NCBI GenBank assembly: GCA_016200915.1
Contig: JACQDV010000077.1
Span: 1 to 57,559 of the forward strand
Length of the DNA: 57,559 nt
DNA from: Sphingobacteriales bacterium
GTDB lineage: Bacteria; Bacteroidota; Bacteroidia; Chitinophagales; Chitinophagaceae
Reading direction: 5' to 3'
In this document: piece after piece, positions 45,227 through 54,855 of the stretch
How the letters are laid out: each line of letters begins with the position of its first letter
How positions within the stretch are numbered: position 1 is the first letter of the stretch
The notes under the pieces: generated by a model
The model's database searches: none
What the model was told of the DNA's origin: nothing
What the model saw: the letters and a program-made list of their open reading frames with translations, nothing else
Position numbers and translations under genes: made by a program

Positions 45227-45670
45227 TGTTAAGGTACAGCTTTTTCATTGATCCGGAGGGTTTGTTCCTGCCACAATAATGTATCAGTCTCAAAATTTGC
45301 CCGATGTATTGTCTGATTTCACGCCAGGACGCAGAGAAAATAAGCCGCAAAAAAACCTGGCGTCTTTGCTCCTTGTATTTCTTTGTGTGAAAAATTCAAA
45401 CTGATACACTATCTCTGTCACCAACCTGCGTTTACATAAAGTGTTTTACAGAAGAAGTATAGATTACGGCATTTTATTTTTTAATAGTTGCTTCACAAAT
45501 CACTTGTTCTTTTACTTTTTATACTATTAAAGAGATGTTTTTCTACGGAGTAATTTTTTTAGTTGTTTGATTTTCAGGTATAAGATATATGGAGGTAAAA
45601 TACGGGTGAGATTTATCATTGATGCAAACTTTTAGCTGCATTAGATTCGTTCTGCTAACTGAGAAATCCG
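45227..45670. other. Intergenic gap containing a nested palindromic element
   Basis: Holds the inverted-repeat element at 45280-45408; otherwise AT-rich with no gene seen. Confidence 0.6.
45280..45408. repeat. Nested inverted-repeat element (MITE/REP-like)
   Basis: Outer arms TGTATCAGT (45280-45288) and ACTGATACA (45400-45408) are perfect. Inner arms ACGCCAGG (45321-45328) and CCTGGCGT (45356-45363) are also perfect. The core (GACGCAGAG...CTTTG) is of a type I have seen repeated between genes in Bacteroidota. It has no coding capacity. Confidence 0.65.
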
Positions 45671-45682
45671 ATGCCTATGGGA

Positions 45683-48600
45683 ATGAAATTCTACATTTCA
45701 TTATTACTGCTTAATGTCCTGCTATTTGAAAACAAGTCCTTTGCCCAGGTTTGCGCAGGTGTTGATGTTACCTGTGTTACGTATGAATCCAGGTGTTCTG
45801 CAACCGGTGCAGTAAAAATAAATGCCAGTGGCGGATCAGGTAATTTCAGCTATAAAGTAACCGGAGCTGTTTCCACTTCTTATACTACTTCAGATTCTAT
45901 AACTGGCTTATCGGCCGGTACATATACCGTTTACATCAGGGACAATGCAGTTAACTGTACTTCCGCTATTGCCAATGTGGTGGTGGATGGTAATTATGCT
46001 GATCCACGATTTTTGCTTACCGGCACAGATGTAACCTGTATTCATGGAACAAATGGAACAATCTCTGCAATTGACCAGCAATTTGGACGTGGTCCTTTTT
46101 CTTATGCTATTATTTCACCTTCTGCAAGTCATGTAGGTGATGTTAGTGTGACAGGAACCTTTACAGGACTTTCTGCCGGTGATTATTTAATTCAGTTAAG
46201 TGATTCCTGCGGAGGTTTGCAAACCCGTTCCATCACATTATTAGATTATGATTGGTGGATCAATTCACATACCGAAATAAAAACAAATTGTAATGAATTA
46301 GGGGTAACAGTAAATCTTATTGATAATAAGGGAAACACCAATGCATCCGGAACGGTCTTTAATGGTTATTTATATGGCGTTACTACTACTGCAGGGGATA
46401 CTACATGGTATTCAACAAAAACTTTTACAGATACGATTGGCAGTGCAAGATCAGCCGATATTGTAGTGAAAGATCTTTGCGGAAACACAAAGAAAGTTTC
46501 ATGGATTGATACTTCCATTCCATCCGTAGCGAATGCTGTGCTGCAGGTGGCTACTGGTTGTAACGAAGTAACTGCTTCCATAACGGGGCAACAAAATCTT
46601 ACTACACCTTATTATTGTCTCTATGACAGCAGCGGTACTTTGCTTACTTGTGATTCTACTGGTGTATTTTCTGGCCTGACTTATGGTTCTTATTGTATCC
46701 GCATACAAAACAGTTGTTATGATACATTAATTGAAAGATGTTTTACTGTTGGCCCGGTGATACCTAATGGTGGGGTAGTGGCGTATAGCAATATCTCCTG
46801 TAATAGTTTTACGGCTACTATAACTGGAGGTACTAACTTAATTAACGCCCAGTACTGCCTGTACGATTCTTTAAGCAATCTTATCACTTGTAACAGCACT
46901 GGTATTTTTGATAATCTTAATTTTGGGTCTTATTGTATCAATATTACTGATGGATGTTATGATACCACTATTGTACGATGCTTTAGTTTCAATCATCCAG
47001 TCCCTGTTATTGGAAATACCAATACGTCTAATTTCTCCTGTGCAGGGTTTACCTTAAGTGTTGACAGTTCCTCCAATGTTTTTAATCCGCAGTATTGTCT
47101 GTATGATTCAACGGGTGCTTTAATAACCTGTAATAATACCGGTGTGTTTGATACACTGACTTATGGTTCTTACTGTATTCATTTAACGGATAGCTGTTCA
47201 GATACTACCGTTATTAAATGTATTACTGTCAGTCGCCCCACACCGGGCATTTCGGGTATTAAAACATCAGCAATGGGATGTGCCGGGTTTTCTGCCACTG
47301 TGCAGGGCCAGCAAAACTTTTTTAATCCGTTATATTGTTTATACGATTCATCGGGAGCAATAATTATTTGTAATACTACGGGTGTATTTGATACACTTTC
47401 TTATGGAGCTTATTGTATTCATATCACCGACAGTTGTTTTGATTCCACCATCGTACAATGTTTTTCACTTTATAAGCCTGTTACATCGTTAAGCGGATCA
47501 GTTAAGATCAGCAATAAGAACTGTTCTACTTTTACAGCATCCTTACAGGGCCAGGGACAAAATCTTACTTCGCCTCAATATTGTTTATACTCCGATACTA
47601 CATTAATCACCTGTAACTATACGGGTGTATTTGACAGTCTTGCTTATGGAAGTTATTGTATTCATGTAAAAGACAGTTGTTATGATACTACCATTATCAA
47701 ATGTTTTTCTGTCAATCCTTCGCCTGCCAGTATATCAGTAAATGCTAACCCATCCTGTGTACTGGGTAAAACAGATTTATCTGTGCTTTTTAACGGAGGC
47801 ACAACTTCACCTTATTATGTATATGTATATAATCCATCAGGAGTTTTAGTGGCTTCTGATACAAGTAACAGTACCAATATCCATCTTCGATATCTCATTC
47901 CTCTTGACAGTGGTTTAAAATACGAGGTGATTGGAGTAAATGGATGTGGTTCAAAAGACACCGTTTTTGTTAAGCCTGATATAAGTTATTTTACAAGAAC
48001 AATCAGTACACAGGCGAAATGCCCAGGTGCTTTATTCCCGAATGGATCAACGGATGCAACCTTAATTATTTCCACCAACTTTAACGGACCTGTGCCTAAG
48101 ATTATTAAGAAGAACGGAAGTACTGCCAATATCGTTTATACAACGCATACGCATACATCAGCCGCCGATACTTATAACTTTCTTCAGTTGGAACCGGCTA
48201 CCTATATTTTTTCAACAGTGGATGATAATTGCGGGTTAATAAGATATGATACGGTTAATGTTAGTCCATATACTTATCCCGCATTACAAAAATCTGCGGC
48301 TTATCAATGTGATAACAATGCGTTTAGTGTAGGTACTTCTGTAACAGGAGGTGTATCACCCATGATGTATGAAATTATACAAAGTACACCGGCCACGCCG
48401 TCTATTGTATCGCCACCGCAAAGCAGTCCAATATTTACAATTAATAATGGTAACATTTATTCTTTGGTGAGGTTAAGGGTTACCGATGCATGTGGTAATG
48501 CTTCTCTGAACGATGCAAGTGTATTACCATTAGCAGTGATGACGATTGATGTTTCTACGGATTGTTTGTATGGTGCAAGTGTTTTGTCAGTAGATTCTTC

Positions 48601-49342
48601 TATGGCCAACGCTACCTACAGCTGGTACAGAAAGACCAGTGTAACAGATAGTATATTGATTAGTACATCACCGTCTTATTTTTTGGATAGTGTGATGCCA
48701 TCAGATACTGGTCAGTATGTTTGTCGTGTTTCAGTAAACAAAGGATGTTTAACAAGGCTGGCTTATTATAATTTAACTGGTAATTGTATTGTTGCGCTGC
48801 CCGGGCAGGTACAAATGAATTTATCTGCTTCCGCACAAAAAAATGGAGCAGCGTTGCTGTGGAATGTATCGAATGATCAAAATGTAATTAAATATATAGT
48901 TGAAAAAAGCCAAACCAAAAATGGTGTGTTTATTTCAATAGGTGAAGTAAGTACAACCGGAACTTACAAAGCTGGTAAGTATAATTATACTGACTATTTA
49001 TTTAATAATACCAGTTATTACAGAATTAAAGCCGTTACAGCTAATGGAAAAATTGTGTATAGTAATATCTTTCAGCTGAATGGAGTATTTTCTGACTTAC
49101 AAATATTTCCTAATCCTGCCACGGATGGGTTTGTGATAAAGGTTAAGGATAGTAAAAATCAATTATATACTATTGCCTTATATAATTTGTATGGACAGAT
49201 AATCAGTCATTCAACACAAACTATCTCCGGTAATATTATCAGAATAAAAAGACCGGCCAACCTTGCTCCTGCAACTTATATTGTAAGCCTTTATAATCAC
49301 CAGGAAGGGCAAAGAATAACTGGTGCAGTTATTCTTAAATAA
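45683..49342 (+). CDS. Large secreted T9SS protein with five Cys-rich tandem repeats
   Basis: 1219 residues from the ATG at 45683; the ATG at 45671 adds four. A signal peptide (FYISLLLLNVLLFENKSFAQ) is followed by two SprB-like repeats (CSATGAVKINASGGSGNFSY, HGTNGTISAIDQQFGRGPF). Five tandem units of about 80 residues follow (nucleotides about 46550-47720). Each contains a core like YCLYDSSGTLLTC, TGVFxxLxYGSYCI and SCYDTxIxxCF, with six Cys per unit. Further Ig-like modules lead to a type A T9SS sorting domain (LQIFPNPATDGFVI, LYNLYGQII, LAPATYIVSLYN). It is a probable cell-surface adhesin or matrix protein. Confidence 0.9.
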   Translation: MKFYISLLLLNVLLFENKSFAQVCAGVDVTCVTYESRCSATGAVKINASGGSGNFSYKVTGAVSTSYTTSDSITGLSAGTYTVYIRDNAVNCTSAIANVVVDGNYADPRFLLTGTDVTCIHGTNGTISAIDQQFGRGPFSYAIISPSASHVGDVSVTGTFTGLSAGDYLIQLSDSCGGLQTRSITLLDYDWWINSHTEIKTNCNELGVTVNLIDNKGNTNASGTVFNGYLYGVTTTAGDTTWYSTKTFTDTIGSARSADIVVKDLCGNTKKVSWIDTSIPSVANAVLQVATGCNEVTASITGQQNLTTPYYCLYDSSGTLLTCDSTGVFSGLTYGSYCIRIQNSCYDTLIERCFTVGPVIPNGGVVAYSNISCNSFTATITGGTNLINAQYCLYDSLSNLITCNSTGIFDNLNFGSYCINITDGCYDTTIVRCFSFNHPVPVIGNTNTSNFSCAGFTLSVDSSSNVFNPQYCLYDSTGALITCNNTGVFDTLTYGSYCIHLTDSCSDTTVIKCITVSRPTPGISGIKTSAMGCAGFSATVQGQQNFFNPLYCLYDSSGAIIICNTTGVFDTLSYGAYCIHITDSCFDSTIVQCFSLYKPVTSLSGSVKISNKNCSTFTASLQGQGQNLTSPQYCLYSDTTLITCNYTGVFDSLAYGSYCIHVKDSCYDTTIIKCFSVNPSPASISVNANPSCVLGKTDLSVLFNGGTTSPYYVYVYNPSGVLVASDTSNSTNIHLRYLIPLDSGLKYEVIGVNGCGSKDTVFVKPDISYFTRTISTQAKCPGALFPNGSTDATLIISTNFNGPVPKIIKKNGSTANIVYTTHTHTSAADTYNFLQLEPATYIFSTVDDNCGLIRYDTVNVSPYTYPALQKSAAYQCDNNAFSVGTSVTGGVSPMMYEIIQSTPATPSIVSPPQSSPIFTINNGNIYSLVRLRVTDACGNASLNDASVLPLAVMTIDVSTDCLYGASVLSVDSSMANATYSWYRKTSVTDSILISTSPSYFLDSVMPSDTGQYVCRVSVNKGCLTRLAYYNLTGNCIVALPGQVQMNLSASAQKNGAALLWNVSNDQNVIKYIVEKSQTKNGVFISIGEVSTTGTYKAGKYNYTDYLFNNTSYYRIKAVTANGKIVYSNIFQLNGVFSDLQIFPNPATDGFVIKVKDSKNQLYTIALYNLYGQIISHSTQTISGNIIRIKRPANLAPATYIVSLYNHQEGQRITGAVILK

Positions 49343-49573
49343 GATTTAAGTTGTTTGAGAGGGCAGTTTTTTTTGATACAGCAATTAAGCCCAACTGAGG
49401 GCTTATAGCCGGTGTAATCAATAAATTTTTTTACTGGTTAATTCTTTTTTTACCATCTTTTGTATAATCTTCCCTGGTTAAAAACCACCAAACTCCTTTT
49501 ATATCATTACTAAGTGTACCGGAAGGGTTGGATAATATAATAGCTGGCATATTATTTTAGTTTACATGATGTG

Positions 49574-49993
49574 CTATTTATATTTTGCCTTGTAATGCTT
49601 AACTGATCCAATCACCAGTTTCTTTAACACATCCATATTTACATCTTCCGGTTTTTTAATATACACACATGCTTTGGCTGTTTTATGTTTGCCAAAATTT
49701 TTCAATAAATCCTCCTTGCCTTCAAAGTTGGCAATATAAAGTGCAAACTCATTTTTTCTGGGAGAAAAACCGACCGATGGTGCATCACCTTCACGGCCGC
49801 TTTCATATACGTAATGATAACTGCCGAAACCAATAATAGCAGAGCCCCACATTTTTGCAGGATAACCACTTGCTTTTTCCATTATGCTGATAATGGCATT
49901 ACAATCTGCCTGTCTTTCTTTATCAGTTACTTTTTTTATAAATGCAGCAACACTTTGAGTTGTTTCAATTGTTTTATTCTGAGCTTTTGCCAT
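49574..49993 (-). CDS. DUF1801-family protein
   Basis: 139 residues, cytoplasmic. Typical family features are VAAFIKKVTDKERQADCNAI, SGYPAKMWGSAIIGFGSYHY, SVGFSPRKNEFALYI and LKNFGKHKTAKACVYIKKPEDVN. The fold is alpha/beta (YdhG-like); biological function is unknown. Single gene. Confidence 0.92.
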   Translation of the reverse strand: MAKAQNKTIETTQSVAAFIKKVTDKERQADCNAIISIMEKASGYPAKMWGSAIIGFGSYHYVYESGREGDAPSVGFSPRKNEFALYIANFEGKEDLLKNFGKHKTAKACVYIKKPEDVNMDVLKKLVIGSVKHYKAKYK

Positions 49994-50070
49994 ACAATGT
50001 TTTTATTAAGATACGAAGTTTGGATAATTCAGCTCATAAAAATCAGATGGTTATTTTACTGCAAATGCTA

Positions 50071-51624
50071 CTAAGGTATCCATCCATAAGCTTTTAAAAA
50101 TTTATGTAAAACAGGATCGTCAACTGATAAAGGAGGAAGCCATACATCAACCCGTTGCCGGTTCCACCAGAGATGTTGCGGATTACCCGGTTCAGCAAAT
50201 GAATAACGGTATAAGACGGCTCTTATATACTTGGGAGGTTTTGCAGGAAAAGGATTATTGGCAAATAGATTTACTGCGTTGGCATCATTATGCAGCAACT
50301 TCCATACAAGATGTACAGTCCATGGATATTCATTGGGTGAGGACATTGATGCAAACCACATTTGCCAGTCCAGCCGAAGTTGATAAGGTGCGATTTGCGG
50401 AGATGACTTTGAAGGATCAACCGGTAGTCCTTTATATACATACGGTTTCCAGTTGGCTTTATCAGTAGTGTCATTATCCCTTGTTCCTTCAAACACTACA
50501 TTCCATCTTTGTTTTCCTACATTACCAAATGCTCCATAAGTGTTTACCAGATCAAATGGTTCAAAAGAAGTGTTCATAATTTGCCGGGAGGAAAATAAAT
50601 TTATTACCGGCTGAATGCTTAATAAAGCAACAACTGCTGTAATGATCCATGCAGTAGTTAACATAGGTTTGGAATTAACAGAATTCAGATCAGCATCTTT
50701 TGATTGACGAACAATACTGCGTGGTAAAACTTTTGACAGGAAAGCATCATCAAAGCAAGCCAGTGCAGGAATGATGGTAAGGAGATTTAAAAATGAAAGA
50801 TTACCACTGATAAAAATAGTAAATTGAAATAAAATAATTATCACACCTGCTGTATAACGGGCCAGCCCTGGCCAGAAAACTAACCAGGGAGCAGCGAGTT
50901 CTGCAATAAAATTAAACCATACACCCATTTTTAAAATGCTGTGAGGTAAAAAATGAAACCATCTGCTCAATGGACCAGGAATAGGTTGTGTTTCGAAATG
51001 ATAATAAAGTGCTGATCCATCCATCCAGCTGGCATCCCAGCGTATTTTAATTAATCCTGACCCAAGCATAATGCGGAAGATGAGCCAGCGGAATAAAACA
51101 ATAATGGGAAAGGGCGGAGGTTTTTTTGGAAAAGGCCGCATATCCAGTAACGGACAAAGAAAAATGGAAAGAAAACCAGTTTCGAGTAATTGAATTTCCC
51201 AACCGTAACTGTACCAATCCTGCCCAATGTGAACAAAAGACATATAGCAAAACCAAAGTACTGTCATTATAATAGCATTGGCATAACCTGCTAATACTAC
51301 ACAGGAAAGAATAAACCCAATCCATGCTGCGGTTAGTATGGTTATATCGGATGAGCTAAACCAGAAGAGAGAAGGTGAGTGAACAAATCCATCAGCAGTG
51401 CCGTATGAATTGCTGATGCTGTTAAGATAAAGTTTTGCCGGAAGCAAACCATGTTCACCAATTAAAGGAACAATTTGATTAATGGCAGCCAGGAAGGCAA
51501 CAGCATAAATTAATCCCAGCAAACGAAGCATCACATAACGGGTAAGCCAGTACGCCGGACGGGTACTATTTGTTTCATCAACAACAGTTGTATTATTAGA
51601 AATATCTTCTGGTTCCATTATCAA
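50071..51624 (-). CDS. Lipase maturation factor-like multi-pass membrane protein
   Basis: 517 residues with about nine TM segments. It matches the lipase maturation factor (LMF) family in its layout: RLLGLIYAVAFLAAINQIVPLIGEHGLLPA at the N-terminus, then SYGWEIQLLETGFLSIFLCP, FRIMLGSGLIKIRWDASWMDGSALYYHFETQPIPGPLS and FNFIAELAAPWLVFWPG. The C-terminal soluble part has YKGLPVDPSKSSPQIAPYQLRLDWQMWF. In vertebrates LMF1 aids lipase folding in the ER; the bacterial role is not established. The C-terminal domain would face the periplasm. Confidence 0.9.
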   Translation of the reverse strand: MIMEPEDISNNTTVVDETNSTRPAYWLTRYVMLRLLGLIYAVAFLAAINQIVPLIGEHGLLPAKLYLNSISNSYGTADGFVHSPSLFWFSSSDITILTAAWIGFILSCVVLAGYANAIIMTVLWFCYMSFVHIGQDWYSYGWEIQLLETGFLSIFLCPLLDMRPFPKKPPPFPIIVLFRWLIFRIMLGSGLIKIRWDASWMDGSALYYHFETQPIPGPLSRWFHFLPHSILKMGVWFNFIAELAAPWLVFWPGLARYTAGVIIILFQFTIFISGNLSFLNLLTIIPALACFDDAFLSKVLPRSIVRQSKDADLNSVNSKPMLTTAWIITAVVALLSIQPVINLFSSRQIMNTSFEPFDLVNTYGAFGNVGKQRWNVVFEGTRDNDTTDKANWKPYVYKGLPVDPSKSSPQIAPYQLRLDWQMWFASMSSPNEYPWTVHLVWKLLHNDANAVNLFANNPFPAKPPKYIRAVLYRYSFAEPGNPQHLWWNRQRVDVWLPPLSVDDPVLHKFLKAYGWIP

Positions 51625-51667
51625 TCATTTTAAGTATGATATACTTAAAGTGACTAAGTGTTGACCT

Positions 51668-52267
51668 CTATTTTGGACAATCAAGTTTAGCAGCATATTT
51701 ACTGTAGTCATTATAGCAATCAATCCGCATGGCCGTATTCCCGTTCAGCGATAGCCAGCTTAATTTGATGTAAACAATTTCTTTCTTTGGTATTTTTATT
51801 TCATAGTAATAATAGCCTGCTATTGTCTTATTTTCACAACTTTTAATTAGTTTAGAAGTGAATGGTTTTTTGCCAAATACACTGTCAATAGTAAACTTCG
51901 GAAGCATTTCATTGCTGGGCGAACTGATGATGCTGAAGGAGGTGTATCCCATCCTTGGCCCCTTTAGCATTATATTCCATTTAACAGGCTGGCTGTTTTG
52001 TGCAAAGCTTTTTCCTTTGATGATAATATCAGCTGTACCTAACCTGTAAAAATTAATGCTCGTATCATCACTCATTATTACCCTGTCTTCCTTCCATTTA
52101 ACAGGAAGTTTCTTGGGTTCACCAACTCCCCATTCTCCCACACCGGGTTCACCTGTACTGTCACTTACCAGTTTTTTAATGAGATCATATAATTCTGTTT
52201 TGGAAGATTGTGCATGCGTTGCATCGCTGCAGTAATAAATCAGCATCAGCAATAAAATTTTTTTCAT
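51668..52267 (-). CDS. Secreted hypothetical protein
   Basis: 199 residues with a signal peptide (MKKILLLMLIYYCSDATHAQ). The mature part contains GEPGVGEWGVGEPKKLPVKW and several beta-strand-like segments (INFYRLGTADIIIKGK, YYYEIKIPKKEIVYIKLSWL). No domain recognised. It lies 43 bases downstream of the LMF-like gene's start and in the same direction, so it is not an operon partner upstream of it in the usual tight sense. Confidence 0.75.
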   Translation of the reverse strand: MKKILLLMLIYYCSDATHAQSSKTELYDLIKKLVSDSTGEPGVGEWGVGEPKKLPVKWKEDRVIMSDDTSINFYRLGTADIIIKGKSFAQNSQPVKWNIMLKGPRMGYTSFSIISSPSNEMLPKFTIDSVFGKKPFTSKLIKSCENKTIAGYYYYEIKIPKKEIVYIKLSWLSLNGNTAMRIDCYNDYSKYAAKLDCPK

Positions 52268-52665
52268 ACAGTGTTTTTATAGTGAAATAAAGCCAGTTAT
52301 TGTTTTTGTCAGCAGAATAATTAGAGGCTTTCGGCGGGAAGGAATCAGTTGTGTTACAAATGTAATTCTTTTGTTTATTGAAATATAGCAATGTCGTAAA
52401 AGATATATTTGGTATTTAAATTATATTCGTTATCTTAGGTTACTGCTAACGCTACATCCTTTGTTTCCTACTAATCTACCGACGCACCTGTATCAAAATC
52501 CCGATATTCTTTCCTGAATTTATCTATCCGGTACTGGTTATTATAGAAATGCAGCCTGTAAGGTGCAGGGTAATGTATGCTTATTTGTTCTATGAATGCT
52601 TGCATCCTCATCCGGTTGAAAGTAAACGCAAACGCAAACTAATTATTCACATAAACTTTACAACT

Positions 52666-53001
52666 ATGGCAGTAAGACCAATTCACATTCAGGGAATTAA
52701 TCCTGATAACACGTTGATTTTATCAGATAACGGTAACACCACTGCAAGCCGTGGTGATACTATACAATGGATTATTGACAACAATTCAGGGGTAGCTTCA
52801 ATATCTTCTATTCATGATACTTCATCAAATGACATCTTTAACCCTGACCCTGTAAGGCAGTCCGGTAATTCTACCATGTGGCAGGGTACAATTAATCCTA
52901 ATCTTCCAATACCGGCAGAGGAAAATTATTGTATTTATTATACTAAACCGGGTAGCCCAACTGTTTACACACAAGACCCAAAAATTTCAGTTAATAACTA
53001 A
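52666..53001 (+). CDS. Small protein abutting the adenylate cyclase gene
   Basis: 111 residues from the ATG at 52666; the longer frame from 52549 adds 39 residues of unlike composition and is rejected. It has no signal peptide. The sequence (MAVRPIHIQGINPDNTLILSD, GDTIQWIIDNNSGVASISSI, NYCIYYTKPGSPTVYTQDPKISV) reads like a single beta-sandwich with cupredoxin-like strands. No family can be named. Its TAA stop is immediately followed, with zero spacing, by the GTG start of the cyclase, so the two are translationally coupled and may act together. Confidence 0.75.
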   Translation: MAVRPIHIQGINPDNTLILSDNGNTTASRGDTIQWIIDNNSGVASISSIHDTSSNDIFNPDPVRQSGNSTMWQGTINPNLPIPAEENYCIYYTKPGSPTVYTQDPKISVNN

Positions 53002-54816
53002 GTGAAAAAAATAAATGCAAAAGCTTATTATTCTATCATAATAAGCTTTTTTTTCTTTTCAGCTTTACACACTTCAGCACAGGAGCAAAAAGTTGCGGAC
53101 AGCCTGGCGATAATTTACCATATGGATACCGCCAGCGGTGTTGGTAAATTAGAGCTGCTTCGTAACCTTGCGTTTAATGAAGTAAGTAATCTTCAGTTAG
53201 GGCTTAAATATGCAGAGGAACTCATTGTCCTTTCTAAACAGCAAAAGAATTACTCCTATTTATATAGAGGATATCTTCAAAAAGGAAATAAAAAAAGAGG
53301 ATTGGGCAATCTTGAAGAAGCGTTAGAAGCTTATATAAACAGTGCTGAAGCTGCAAAGAAAGCTGAGTATATTCCGGGAGAAGGTACCGCATACGGAGCC
53401 ATCGCTGATATCTATTCTGTTTCTAATAACCATCCTAACGCAATGCTTTATTACAATAAAGCAATTAATACTTTGCGTAAGGCAAACGATTCTATTGCAT
53501 TAGCTTCTGCTATTTCTAATGCAGGAGATGAATATGTTAATGTAAAACTTTATGATTCAGCACTGATATATTTTACAGAATCAAAGTTCCTTTTTGATAA
53601 AGTAAATTATTTAAGCGGTAAAGGGTATAGCCTTGGAAATATAGGAATGGTATATGCAAATACCGGTAAAAATGATCTTGCTGAAAAGAATATTAATGAA
53701 GCCATAAAAATTCTGGAAGAAGCAGAAGATTATTATCCAATTTGCGTATATCTTATTTCCATGTCTGATATCTATCGTGATAAAGGGGATGGAATAACCG
53801 CTATGAATTATGCTAAAAGAAGTTTACAATTGGCCACTCAATACGGATTAAAAGAACAAATAGGCGATGCTAATCATAAATTAAGTGAACTATATGAAAA
53901 AGAAGGCAAACATGCTGAAGCACTTAATTATTACAAAAATTATATTACTTATCGTGACAGTGTAAATAATATAGCTGCTGTACAAAAAATGGCCGATCTG
54001 CGTACTGATTATGAAGTATCGCAAAAACAGGTAGAAGTAGATTTATTAAATGTGCAGAAGAAGAATCAACGGATTGTGATACTGTCCACCATAATTGTAC
54101 TGGCATTGCTGGCATTACTGGCATTTGGTTTACAACGCCGCAATACATTTATTAAACACACCAATAAAATTATTGAAGCAGAAAGAAAACGGTCAGATGA
54201 TTTGTTGCTTAATATACTTCCTGAAGAAACAGCACTGGAGTTAAAACAAAACGGTAAAGTGCTGGCACGCCGGTTTGAATCTGTCTCTGTTTTATTTACC
54301 GACTTTAAAGGCTTTACCCAGTATGCAGAAAATTTATCACCGGAAGAATTAGTAGAAAGTGTGGATTATTATTTTTCAAAGTTTGATGAGATAATGGAAA
54401 AACATGACCTGGAAAAAATAAAAACAGTAGGTGATTCCTATATGTGTGCGGCCGGTTTGCATTTTCATTCAGAAGGTCATGCTGTAAAAATGGTGGAAGC
54501 CGCACTGGAGATATTACAGTTTGTAAATGATTCGCAAAAAATAAAATCAGTGGGAGAAACCCGGTTTGAAATACGGATAGGTATCAGCACCGGGCCAGTA
54601 GTAGCAGGGGTGGTAGGTACAAAGAAATTTGCATACGATATATGGGGAGATACTGTAAATGTTGCTTCAAGAATGGAATCTAATTCCGAACCGGGAAGGA
54701 TTAATATCTCTGAAAATACTTACCTGCTGGTTAAAGATATTTTTGAGTGTGAGTACCGTGGGGAACTGGATGTAAAAAACAGGGGCCGTTTGAAAATGTA
54801 TTTTGTAAACGGGTGA
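53002..54816 (+). CDS. Class III adenylate cyclase with TPR sensor domain
   Basis: 604 residues. Signal peptide or first TM (YYSIIISFFFFSALHTSAQ), periplasmic TPRs (about 45-320), coiled coil, TM (IVILSTIIVLALLALLAFG), short linker (RSDDLLLNILPEETALELKQNGKVLARRF) and a cyclase domain. Metal ligands Asp434 (VLFTDFKGFT) and Asp478 (VGDSYM) are present. The adenine-selecting pair is Lys474 (KIKTVGD) and Asp546 (YDIWGDTVN), and Asn553 and Arg557 (NVASRMES) stabilise the transition state. All are as in adenylate rather than guanylate cyclases. The GTG start directly follows the upstream stop codon. Confidence 0.92.
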   Translation: MKKINAKAYYSIIISFFFFSALHTSAQEQKVADSLAIIYHMDTASGVGKLELLRNLAFNEVSNLQLGLKYAEELIVLSKQQKNYSYLYRGYLQKGNKKRGLGNLEEALEAYINSAEAAKKAEYIPGEGTAYGAIADIYSVSNNHPNAMLYYNKAINTLRKANDSIALASAISNAGDEYVNVKLYDSALIYFTESKFLFDKVNYLSGKGYSLGNIGMVYANTGKNDLAEKNINEAIKILEEAEDYYPICVYLISMSDIYRDKGDGITAMNYAKRSLQLATQYGLKEQIGDANHKLSELYEKEGKHAEALNYYKNYITYRDSVNNIAAVQKMADLRTDYEVSQKQVEVDLLNVQKKNQRIVILSTIIVLALLALLAFGLQRRNTFIKHTNKIIEAERKRSDDLLLNILPEETALELKQNGKVLARRFESVSVLFTDFKGFTQYAENLSPEELVESVDYYFSKFDEIMEKHDLEKIKTVGDSYMCAAGLHFHSEGHAVKMVEAALEILQFVNDSQKIKSVGETRFEIRIGISTGPVVAGVVGTKKFAYDIWGDTVNVASRMESNSEPGRINISENTYLLVKDIFECEYRGELDVKNRGRLKMYFVNG

Positions 54817-54855
54817 CAAAGAATCAATTTTTTAAATTTCTGACAATTTTGCTTT

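Noticed and set aside
49387-49404. Hairpin AAGCCC / GGGCTT after the large T9SS gene
   Set aside because: Short stem with no T run on either strand; not convincing as a terminator.
52549-52665. N-terminal extension of the protein before the cyclase
   Set aside because: The extra 39 residues are Cys/His/Arg-rich and unlike the rest; the ATG at 52666 gives a compact domain.
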